DNA from: Dysgonamonadaceae bacterium | Lineage (GTDB): Bacteria > Bacteroidota > Bacteroidia > Bacteroidales > Azobacteroidaceae | Assembly: GCA_031261015.1 (NCBI GenBank) | Contig: JAISKG010000165.1 | Span: 1 to 15,938 of the forward strand | Direction: 5' to 3' | DNA: 15,938 bases | Shown: piece after piece, positions 1 through 6,456 of the stretch | Numbering within the stretch: the first letter of the stretch is position 1 | Layout: each line of letters opens with the position of its first letter | The notes under the pieces: model-generated | The model's database searches: none | What the model was told of the DNA's origin: nothing | Seen by the model: the letters and a program-made list of their open reading frames with translations, nothing else | Program-made: the position numbers and the translations under genes

Positions 1-42
1 GTTTGGCGAAGTAGAATAATTAAAGTAAACAAGCCGATTATT

Positions 43-1293
43 TCACCAGCCTCCCCGCGCTCCCCCGCCCCCAGTGCTTCCTCCGCCCCAAGAGCCTCCG
101 CTAAATCCGCCCCCGCCAAAACTCCCGCTACTCCTGCCGCCCTCGCCACTCGACGCAACAACAATCATCGGAATTACATACGGCGCTATATGTTGATAAC
201 GGCAATTCTTGCAGTCATACACTTTCTCGCCTTTCCCGCGGGAATATGAGGTAGCCTGCTTCACCACACGATCTTGTGCCAAATAATATGTTTTGGCATG
301 GCAATTCGGGCAAGCGCTGTAAACCGATCGTTTGTCGTAGCCTAAAATTTCTTCGTTGCCGCAATTACTACACAACCACACATCATAATCCTTGGAATGA
401 ACTTCTTCTTCGGTTTGTTCGGCAGGCGTCAAATACGCATCTTCTTCGGTTTCGCTCAACTTGTGCATGGCATGACCGCAACGCGAACAGGCAATTGGTT
501 TGTTTCTCAAACGATTGACAGTGATAAAATAGAGAATCGCAAACAAAATCATCAGCGCAGGGAAGAAAACGGTGAAGCCGATCACAGCGCCTCTGGATTC
601 GATCAGCGATTCGTATTTGTGGAAATTGCTGTTCGAGCCTTTCAGTTTGGAATAATAAAACAAGAGGAAACAAATAAAGATGACACCGGACAAGCCTAAA
701 TAAAAACGCCCAATATCTTTCATCGTCGATCGATATTCCTGTTGCCGTTTCAATTCATCCTGATACAGTATTTCTTTTACAGTTTCCGGATTCAATAAAT
801 AACTTTGTACTTTGGTCATTCCGTTGAGAATGGCTTCGTCGAAACGGCCTTCTTTCATCAAAGGCGACATATCGTTGCGGATGATGCGCGCCAAAAATAC
901 GTCGGGCAAAACGCCTTCAACGCCGTAACCCGTGCGGAAAATCATTTGCCGCTGATCGAAAACCAACAAAAACAGCAAACCGTTGTCGTTTTTTTTACCT
1001 ATTCCCCAAGACATAAATAAATCGGTTCCGAAATCGTCGATGTCTTCGTCGCCGACGGAATTGAGCAGCACGACGGCGATCTCGACCGAGACGGAATCTT
1101 CGGTCGCACGAATCAATTCGTTGAGTTGCTGCTCGGTATCGAAACTAATTATACCGTCGGGATTCGTCACATAATCGGATGCATTTTGCAAATGATCGTT
1201 CGGAACGGTTTTGACGGTATAAGTTTGCGCAGCCGCCGAAACAATTTCTGTAAATAAACCTATTAAGATCAATAAATTACGTATAGTCTTCAT
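43..1293 (-). CDS. TPM-domain membrane protein with two zinc ribbons
   Basis: A 416-residue envelope protein of the TPM (YgcG/Psb32-like) family. Residues 1-22 form a signal peptide. The TPM domain covers about 45-168, including the typical GxGxKxxxxGLLFLLV and TGYGVEGVLPD stretches. Two membrane segments follow, at about 197-215 and 238-259. The C-terminal part carries four CxxC pairs (C269/C272, C308/C311, C328/C331, C361/C364), which suggest two zinc ribbons, and a Gly/Ser tail from about 383 ending in Trp, a common ending in this family. By family knowledge, TPM domains occur in envelope and photosystem-repair proteins, often beside LemA, but no LemA gene is visible here. Its biochemical role is unknown. 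The start overlaps the end of the upstream ABC ATPase gene by 17 bases, so the two are probably co-transcribed and translationally coupled. Domain assignment is firm; function is not. Confidence 0.9.
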   Translation of the reverse strand: MKTIRNLLILIGLFTEIVSAAAQTYTVKTVPNDHLQNASDYVTNPDGIISFDTEQQLNELIRATEDSVSVEIAVVLLNSVGDEDIDDFGTDLFMSWGIGKKNDNGLLFLLVFDQRQMIFRTGYGVEGVLPDVFLARIIRNDMSPLMKEGRFDEAILNGMTKVQSYLLNPETVKEILYQDELKRQQEYRSTMKDIGRFYLGLSGVIFICFLLFYYSKLKGSNSNFHKYESLIESRGAVIGFTVFFPALMILFAILYFITVNRLRNKPIACSRCGHAMHKLSETEEDAYLTPAEQTEEEVHSKDYDVWLCSNCGNEEILGYDKRSVYSACPNCHAKTYYLAQDRVVKQATSYSRGKGEKVYDCKNCRYQHIAPYVIPMIVVASSGEGGRSSGSFGGGGFSGGSWGGGSTGGGGARGGW

Positions 1294-1981
1294 GATGAGT
1301 AAGTTGTTTAAATAAAGTATTTAAATCGATAATTTCGTTGCGGGGCAAATCGGCGACCAACTTTCCTTGGTGAATAAACAAAATCCGCGTGCAAATAGTT
1401 GCCACTTCCGATAAAGTATGAGAAGAAAAAAGAATGGCTTTGTCCTTGCTCAATTCTACTAATAATTGATGAATCTCTTCGATTTGGTTCGGATCCAGTC
1501 CCGAAGTAGGTTCGTCCAAAAGCAGCAAATCGGGCTGATGGATAATGGCTTGCGCAATCCCCAGCCGTTGCTTGTAACCTTTCGACAACTGCTCGATTTT
1601 CTTGTGAATTTCTTTCTGCAAACCGGTTTGCCGGATCGTTTCCTCGATTCTCGCCCGCTTATTTTTCAACAAATAGAGATCGGCCGTGTAGTTCAGATAT
1701 TCAATTCCGTACATTTCACCGTACAAAGGATTTTCTTCGGGCAAAAATCCGAGGTGCGATTTGGCTTCGAGCGGATGCCGGAGCAAGTCAATTCCTTGGA
1801 TGCAAATATGCCCTTGATCGGGCGGAATACATCCTGCTAACATTTTGAGTGTAGTAGATTTACCAGCTCCGTTGAGGCCGAGAAATCCCACAATTTCGCC
1901 CGGAGCGATAGCGAACGAAACTTGCTTCACTACATCCTGCGACCCGTATTTTTTCGATAAATTTTCTACTTGAATAATCAT
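1277..1981 (-). CDS. ABC transporter ATP-binding protein
   Basis: A 234-residue ABC ATPase with every core motif: Walker A GLNGAGKST at 35-43, a Q-loop position replaced by the LPEENPLYGE stretch at 80-89, signature LSKGYKQR at 132-139, Walker B LLLLDE at 152-157 followed by PTSGLD, and the switch histidine H188 in SSHTLSEV. The LSKGYKQR signature and overall look resemble the GldA/NatA/CcmA-type exporters (DrrA-like). The protein is shorter than gliding-motility GldA (about 300 residues), so I do not assign gldA. No permease is encoded in the window. The next gene downstream, a TPM protein with two membrane segments, is too small and of the wrong family to be one. The partner could lie beyond the left edge or elsewhere. 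A TAnnTTTG promoter lies just upstream. It heads a two-gene minus-strand unit divergent from the DUF4254 operon. Confidence 0.93.
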   Translation of the reverse strand: MIIQVENLSKKYGSQDVVKQVSFAIAPGEIVGFLGLNGAGKSTTLKMLAGCIPPDQGHICIQGIDLLRHPLEAKSHLGFLPEENPLYGEMYGIEYLNYTADLYLLKNKRARIEETIRQTGLQKEIHKKIEQLSKGYKQRLGIAQAIIHQPDLLLLDEPTSGLDPNQIEEIHQLLVELSKDKAILFSSHTLSEVATICTRILFIHQGKLVADLPRNEIIDLNTLFKQLTHHEDYT

Positions 1982-2004
1982 GACTTTAACAACAAATCTG
2001 CATG

Positions 2005-2033
2005 CAAAGTTAGAATTTTCTATGTAAATTCAA
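2005..2033 (-). promoter_or_regulatory. Putative Bacteroidetes promoter for the ABC-TPM operon
   Basis: Read on the minus strand, TAACTTTG (positions 2012-2005) matches the Bacteroidetes -7 consensus TAnnTTTG. A TTG (2033-2031) sits 18 bases upstream as the -33 element. Transcription would start near 1998, about 17 bases before the ABC gene start codon. Inferred from the motif only. Confidence 0.5.
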
Positions 2034-2051
2034 TTATTTAACGTACTTTTG
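2022..2051 (+). promoter_or_regulatory. Putative promoter for the DUF4254 operon
   Basis: TACTTTTG at 2044-2051 fits the -7 consensus TAnnTTTG. The -33 element is weak: ATG at 2022-2024, 19 bases upstream, instead of TTG. The predicted start near 2058 leaves a leader of about 20 bases before the DUF4254 start codon. It overlaps the region of the divergent ABC promoter, so the two may compete. Confidence 0.4.
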
Positions 2052-2077
2052 TGAGTAATCTCTATATTTAGGATGTA

Positions 2078-2683
2078 ATGAAACTCTCTGTTAGCGCTTT
2101 TCCCGTATTCAATCGGGCTATTGACGATTATCATGTGTACGACCATGTTGACACGCCGATTCAAAATCCGTATCCTTTTCAGTCGCTCGAATATTATCTG
2201 TATTTGAAAAATTGGATTGATACGGTTCAATGGCATTTGGAAGACATCATCCGTGATCCGCAGATTGATGCTGCCAAAGCTTTAGAAATCAAGCGACGAA
2301 TTGACAAATCCAATCAGGATCGAACGGATTTGGTCGAATTGATCGACAGTTATTTTTTGGATCAGTACAAGTCGGTGAACGTGCAACCCAACGCGACAAT
2401 CAATACCGAAAGTCTCGCTTGGGCCATCGACCGCTTATCTATTCTGGCGTTGAAAATCAACCACATGCAGTCGGAAGTCGATCGAAAAGATGTCGATCCC
2501 GCGCATCACGAATCGGTGGTTAAAAAGTTGAATATCTTGTTGGAACAAAAGCAAGACCTCTCTTCGGCCATCGATCAATTGCTGGACGATATTGCCGCCG
2601 GTCGCAAATACATGAAGGTGTACAAACAAATGAAAATGTACAACGATCCGTCGCTCAATCCGGTGCTTTACGGGAAAAAATGA
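2078..2683 (+). CDS. DUF4254 family protein
   Basis: A 201-residue soluble protein recognised as DUF4254 from its conserved N-terminal part (DYHVYDHVDTPIQNPYP, then YLKNWIDTVQWHLEDIIRDP at about 44-64, KRRIDKSNQDRTDLVE and YFLDQYK). There is no signal peptide or membrane segment, so it is expected in the cytoplasm. Most of it looks alpha-helical with many charged residues. The function of the family is unknown. In Bacteroidetes it is commonly found beside family 9 glycosyltransferases, as here. Its stop overlaps the start of the glycosyltransferase gene by ATGA, which argues for translational coupling and a joint role in glycan or LPS assembly. Length is normal for the family. It is the first gene of the plus-strand operon. 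Confidence 0.92.
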   Translation: MKLSVSAFPVFNRAIDDYHVYDHVDTPIQNPYPFQSLEYYLYLKNWIDTVQWHLEDIIRDPQIDAAKALEIKRRIDKSNQDRTDLVELIDSYFLDQYKSVNVQPNATINTESLAWAIDRLSILALKINHMQSEVDRKDVDPAHHESVVKKLNILLEQKQDLSSAIDQLLDDIAAGRKYMKVYKQMKMYNDPSLNPVLYGKK

Positions 2684-3675
2684 AAAAACCTATGACAACT
2701 TTGGTGATTCGGCTATCTTCTTTAGGGGATGTAGCGATCCTGATTCCGGTTTTGTATTCGGTGGCCAAACGCTATCCCGGCGATCGGTTTTGCTTGCTGA
2801 CGAAACCCGGTTGTTCGGCAATTGGAGTGAATGCTCCGGAGAATTTGACGATAATTCCGATCGATACTCAAAGTAAACATCAGGGATTAAAAGGAATACT
2901 CCGGTTGATTCGCGAATTGCCTGTGCCCAACAAAGTGGCCGATATGCACAACGTGCTTCGCTCGCAAGTGATTGGCAGGTATTTTCGATGTAAGGGCGCG
3001 CAAGTTGCCGTCATCGACAAAGGCCGCAAGGACAAGCGTGCGCTGGTCAGGCGAAACCATAAGCGCTTGGTGCAATTGACGACTTCGTTGCAACGTTATC
3101 AGCAAGTATTCGACGATTTGGGTTACGATGCCTCGCTGGATTTTGTTTCGTTATTCTCTGAAAAACAGAAACATAACGGCTCGCGCATCGGCCTTGCTCC
3201 GTTTGCCAAGCATCCGGGAAAAATCTATCCGGTCGAAAAGATGGAAGAAGTGGTTCGGTTACTCGATCAACGGCCGGACACCACAATCTATCTGTTCGGC
3301 GGGAAAGACGATCACCGTGTTTTGCAAACTTGGGCAGAAAAATACAAGTCTGTCGAATCAGTGGCCGGCCAGCTGACTTTTCCCGAAGAAATCCGCTTGA
3401 TGAACAACTTAGATGTGATGGTGAGCATGGATTCGGCGAATATGCATTTGGCTTCATTAGTGCGAACACCGGTCGTTTCGATCTGGGGGGCCACGCATCC
3501 GTTTGCCGGATTTTACGGATTTGGCCAACGATCCGAAGATGCGCTACAAGTGGATTTGCCTTGCCGCCCGTGTTCGATTTTCGGGAATAAACCTTGCTAC
3601 CGGGGTGATTTTGCTTGCATGCGGCAATTGACCCCCACACAGATTGTCGAAAAAATAACCGCGCATCTCTCATGA
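2680..3675 (+). CDS. Glycosyltransferase family 9 (heptosyltransferase-like)
   Basis: A 331-residue GT9 enzyme, the family of WaaC/WaaF/WaaQ LPS heptosyltransferases. The N-terminal Rossmann fold starts with VIRLSSLGDVAILIPVL (9-25), with the expected catalytic-type Asp at 17. The C-terminal domain has IGLAPFAKHPGKIYP (170-184), FGGKDD (206-211), and the donor-site region SMDSANMHLA (249-258) followed by PVVSIWGATHP. A cluster of four cysteines (C295, C298, C306, C313) near the C-terminus is usual in the family. It would act at the inner face of the inner membrane, adding a sugar to an LPS core intermediate. The exact sugar cannot be read from sequence. The start at 2680 is chosen because of the ATGA overlap with DUF4254; an in-frame ATG at 2692 is possible. 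Its stop overlaps the kinase gene by another ATGA. Confidence 0.93.
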   Translation: MKKPMTTLVIRLSSLGDVAILIPVLYSVAKRYPGDRFCLLTKPGCSAIGVNAPENLTIIPIDTQSKHQGLKGILRLIRELPVPNKVADMHNVLRSQVIGRYFRCKGAQVAVIDKGRKDKRALVRRNHKRLVQLTTSLQRYQQVFDDLGYDASLDFVSLFSEKQKHNGSRIGLAPFAKHPGKIYPVEKMEEVVRLLDQRPDTTIYLFGGKDDHRVLQTWAEKYKSVESVAGQLTFPEEIRLMNNLDVMVSMDSANMHLASLVRTPVVSIWGATHPFAGFYGFGQRSEDALQVDLPCRPCSIFGNKPCYRGDFACMRQLTPTQIVEKITAHLS

Positions 3676-4394
3676 AAACAGTCATTCACCCGGCTTACCA
3701 ATCGTTGGCGACTTTCGTCGAAAACTTGCCAGAACAGTTTGATACTCTTGGGGAAGTGATTTATCATGGCCGGAATGAGTTGCGGAAAATTGCTGTCGGC
3801 GATCAAAACATTGTGGTGAAATCTTTCCGGATTCCGCACTGGATCAACCGCATCGCTTACACGTTTTTTCGTCCGTCGAAAGCCGAACGATCTTACAAGT
3901 ACGCCTTGCGATTGCTCGAGAAGGAAATTCCTACGCCTGCGCCTGTCGCTTACATCGTCGAGAAACGTAACGGTCTGATCTTCCGTTCGTTCTACGTGTG
4001 CGAATATACGGATTATCCCGGCTTGTTGCGGGAACTGGATTTTCGCGATCTGGACGAAGTCCGCGACTTGGTCACCGCTTTCGCCCATTTTACCGCCTTT
4101 GTGCATGAACAGCAGGTCTTGCACTTGGATTATTCGCCCGGTAATATTTTGTATGAACAAAAAGGGTTGTTATATCGTTTTTGTTTAGTGGATTTAAACC
4201 GAATACGGTTTAAGAAAGTCAGTATGCGAGCCGGTTGTTTTAATTTACGCCGGTTGTGGGGTACCGATGAGATTATGACCCACCTTGCCGAGATTTACGC
4301 TCAAGATCGAGGCTTTAATGTAATGAAATGTGTTTTATTGACACTGACTTATTTTCGGAAATTTTGGAAAAGAAGAGCGAAACGAACATTTTAA
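3672..4394 (+). CDS. Lipopolysaccharide kinase, WaaP/InaA-like
   Basis: A 240-residue protein with the fold of small LPS-core kinases (Kdo/WaaP family), which phosphorylate core sugars using ATP on the cytoplasmic side. Visible kinase hallmarks are the ATP-binding lysine K50 in NIVVKSF, an acidic residue near 72-84 for the salt bridge, the catalytic loop HLDYSPGNIL at 151-160 (D153, N158), and VDLNR at 173-177, where D174 takes the place of the DFG aspartate. All the key residues are present, so it should be active. The frame is open further upstream to 3615, but the ATG at 3672 is preferred: it gives the usual length and an ATGA overlap with the glycosyltransferase. Context supports phosphorylation of the sugar added by the neighbour, though the acceptor is inferred. 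Confidence 0.9.
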   Translation: MKTVIHPAYQSLATFVENLPEQFDTLGEVIYHGRNELRKIAVGDQNIVVKSFRIPHWINRIAYTFFRPSKAERSYKYALRLLEKEIPTPAPVAYIVEKRNGLIFRSFYVCEYTDYPGLLRELDFRDLDEVRDLVTAFAHFTAFVHEQQVLHLDYSPGNILYEQKGLLYRFCLVDLNRIRFKKVSMRAGCFNLRRLWGTDEIMTHLAEIYAQDRGFNVMKCVLLTLTYFRKFWKRRAKRTF

Positions 4395-4429
4395 ACATAT
4401 TGTACTTAAAACATTTAAAACTGAACTTA

Positions 4430-4723
4430 ATGAGTAAAGGGCTAACCAAACCGGATGATTGTAGTATGGATAGTTATTCGGTATTAAGAGATGGTATTCT
4501 CGACCATCTCGTTGATTTGGAGGTGATTACTCTCTCTGTTGTTGAAGGAAACATCTCTGTTGATTTAGACAATCACAAAAATGTGTTTGTCAGAGCTATT
4601 TGGAGATCCGGGAAAAATCTATTAGTAGAATTATCGGATCAATACGTTATTTCAATTAATAATTTAAACATTGATAATTTAAAGGACATTTATAATTATT
4701 TGACAACTTCGGCTAAACGTTGA
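4430..4723 (+). CDS. Small AT-rich orphan protein, unknown function
   Basis: A 97-residue frame I do not recognise. It starts at an ATG 35 bases after the kinase stop and is on the same strand, so it may be the last gene of the LPS operon. The product has no signal peptide, membrane segment or cysteine cluster; it has one Cys, an acidic first half and an Asn/Ile/Leu-rich end (NLNIDNLKDIYNYL). It reads as a small beta-rich soluble protein with a C-terminal helix. The DNA is clearly richer in A and T than the genes on either side, which could mean recent acquisition. Its last 28 bases overlap the end of ribF on the opposite strand. The frame extends upstream into the kinase gene (to 4328), but that start is unlikely. 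Moderately sure it is a real gene. Confidence 0.55.
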   Translation: MSKGLTKPDDCSMDSYSVLRDGILDHLVDLEVITLSVVEGNISVDLDNHKNVFVRAIWRSGKNLLVELSDQYVISINNLNIDNLKDIYNYLTTSAKR

Positions 4724-5619
4724 TCGGAAAGGAGTTGCGCACGCAACTCTTCCAGATTGCCGAATGTCATGTCCGATCGAATAAAACGATGTAATTCGAT
4801 CCGGAGATTTTGCCCATAGAGGTTTTGATTAAAATGGAATAGATAAGTTTCTATCCTTTTTTCGCCGCACAAGGCAAGTGTTGGTCTTTCGCCAATATAG
4901 GTCATGGCTTTGTGGGGTTGTTCGTTTACGATTACCGTAGAAGCGTAAACGCCGTTCGGAGGAAGAAGTTTATCCGATTCATTGAGAGAGAGATTAGCCG
5001 TTGGAAATCCGATCGTCCGGCCTAAATGATTGCCTTCGACAACGATTCCTTCCAAAGTGTAAGGATAAGACAACATTTCGGCGGCGCGTTGCATATCGCC
5101 CGATTGGACGGCATGCCGGATTTGGGTTGAACTGATCGAAACATCCGGATTGCGCCATTCTTTCGCTTGAACGACTTGGATTCCGCAAGTGTGTCCGATT
5201 TCGGCGTAATCGGCAAAATCTTGTGTGCACCCTCGTCCGAATTTATGATCGTATCCAATTAATAAAAATCGAATATTCAATTGTTTGTGCAATATTTTTT
5301 GAATAAATTCTTCAGCTGTCAATTCGGAAAAGGCTTGTGTAAAAGGAATTAGGTAACAATAATCAAGTCCGGTAGAAGCCAATTGTCGAATGCGTTCATC
5401 GTAAGAATTAAGGAGTTGCAGGGAACGACCGGGCTGCAAAATTTTTTTCGGATGGGCGGAAAATGTGACCACCGAAGCGGGCAAATTCAAAGTTTGCGCG
5501 TGTTTCTTCAATTGCTCAATGAGATAACGATGTCCCCGGTGAACGCCATCGAAAAAACCGACAGTAGTAGCAGCCGGCTGTTGCAAAGCCACGGAATCGG
5601 AAATCGGAACGACTTTCAT
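4696..5619 (-). CDS. ribF: Bifunctional riboflavin kinase / FAD synthetase
   Basis: A 307-residue cytoplasmic enzyme that makes FMN from riboflavin and ATP, then FAD from FMN and ATP. The N-terminal FAD synthetase (nucleotidyltransferase) domain shows GFFDGVHRGH at 21-30, the GYDHKFGRG stretch at 122-130 and SISSTQIR at 161-168. The C-terminal riboflavin kinase domain begins about 187 with GNHLGRTIGFPTANL (196-210), then PNGVYAS and the IETYLFHF stretch (256-263), which holds the expected catalytic glutamate E257. Length is normal. The start overlaps the end of the DUF3108 gene by ATGA, which makes it the third gene of a minus-strand operon with the Ig-like lipoprotein and DUF3108. That link to envelope genes is likely one of position and not pathway. 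It meets the orphan gene tail to tail. Confidence 0.97.
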   Translation of the reverse strand: MKVVPISDSVALQQPAATTVGFFDGVHRGHRYLIEQLKKHAQTLNLPASVVTFSAHPKKILQPGRSLQLLNSYDERIRQLASTGLDYCYLIPFTQAFSELTAEEFIQKILHKQLNIRFLLIGYDHKFGRGCTQDFADYAEIGHTCGIQVVQAKEWRNPDVSISSTQIRHAVQSGDMQRAAEMLSYPYTLEGIVVEGNHLGRTIGFPTANLSLNESDKLLPPNGVYASTVIVNEQPHKAMTYIGERPTLALCGEKRIETYLFHFNQNLYGQNLRIELHRFIRSDMTFGNLEELRAQLLSDQRLAEVVK

Positions 5620-6428
5620 TTGGACGTTTTGGTTTTGATTTCCGCCTCGAATGGATGTTTCAAGTTTTTATAACTGATCAAATCGGCTTCGGCAGCTCCG
5701 ATTTTTAACTTCGCTTTGAGCCTCAACGGAACTCTGTTGTTATCGTCGCTAATCCAAATTTCCATCGAGTTTTTCGATTCATTGAATGTTTTGTCGGCAA
5801 TATCAATATTGAATTTCAACGCTTTGTATTTTACGTTACTTCCTCTATCTAAAATACTTGCACCTTGATAGCGGATGATAATATTGACTTTGCTTTCACC
5901 TAAAAATGTGGTGGTTGACAGGGCGATTCCGGGCGTTAGCTGCTCATAATTGAGAGCGCGGACATACATAAAAATATTCAGCAAATCATAACCCATATTG
6001 TTTACACTCAAAACGGTATCCACTTTGACTATCGTACTTTTCTCGCGAATCACGTGCACTTCCGTATAATTTTCGCCATATTTATTGATAAATAATTTTT
6101 CGAGGTAATGCGTATCGCCTTCGTTCACACTCCGGCCGTTGTAAAGCGGAATGAGTTTCGGCACGCTGATATACGAAGTCAACGTATCGCGGATTTTGTA
6201 AAATTTATCGAAAAAAGAATAGGTCTTAAAGGTGAGGATCGATTCGTAAGCCGCCTGCCGGTTATAAACCGCCGACTGAACCTGATAGTTTGCGCTGCCG
6301 GCCTTAATCATAACCAAACCATATTTATATTTGATTTCGTATTTCAGTTCTTCGCCGTGTTGAAAAGGATGTTCAGGCACTTGTGCATAGCCGCAAGAAA
6401 CGATTATGCAAAGAAAAAACCAAAGCAT
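5616..6428 (-). CDS. DUF3108 periplasmic protein
   Basis: A 270-residue exported protein with the DUF3108 pattern: HPFQHGEELKYEIKYKYGLVMIKAGSANYQV shortly after the signal peptide, then a mostly beta-stranded body ending in VPLRLKAKLKIGAAEADL. The signal peptide is MLWFFLCIIVSCGYAQ (about 1-16), with no lipobox that fits. The frame stays open to 6530, but the ATG at 6428 is chosen because it places a clean hydrophobic signal at the N-terminus and leaves 28 bases after the stop of the upstream lipoprotein gene. The function of DUF3108 is not established; the fold recalls lipid- or lipoprotein-handling beta-sheet proteins, but that is a guess. It is coupled to ribF by an ATGA overlap. Confidence 0.88.
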   Translation of the reverse strand: MLWFFLCIIVSCGYAQVPEHPFQHGEELKYEIKYKYGLVMIKAGSANYQVQSAVYNRQAAYESILTFKTYSFFDKFYKIRDTLTSYISVPKLIPLYNGRSVNEGDTHYLEKLFINKYGENYTEVHVIREKSTIVKVDTVLSVNNMGYDLLNIFMYVRALNYEQLTPGIALSTTTFLGESKVNIIIRYQGASILDRGSNVKYKALKFNIDIADKTFNESKNSMEIWISDDNNRVPLRLKAKLKIGAAEADLISYKNLKHPFEAEIKTKTSK

Positions 6429-6456
6429 TGTCCGCAGATAAATCTTTGATTTACAA

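Noticed and set aside
1..42. A further gene at the left edge
   Set aside because: The 42 bases after the TPM stop are too short to show a reading frame or a terminator.
1277..1981. Naming the ABC ATPase gldA
   Set aside because: The signature resembles GldA, but the protein is shorter than GldA and no gliding-motility gene is nearby.
3047..3685. Minus-strand open frame of 212 codons across the glycosyltransferase
   Set aside because: It is antisense to a GT9 gene with complete motifs and encodes a basic protein with no domain signs.
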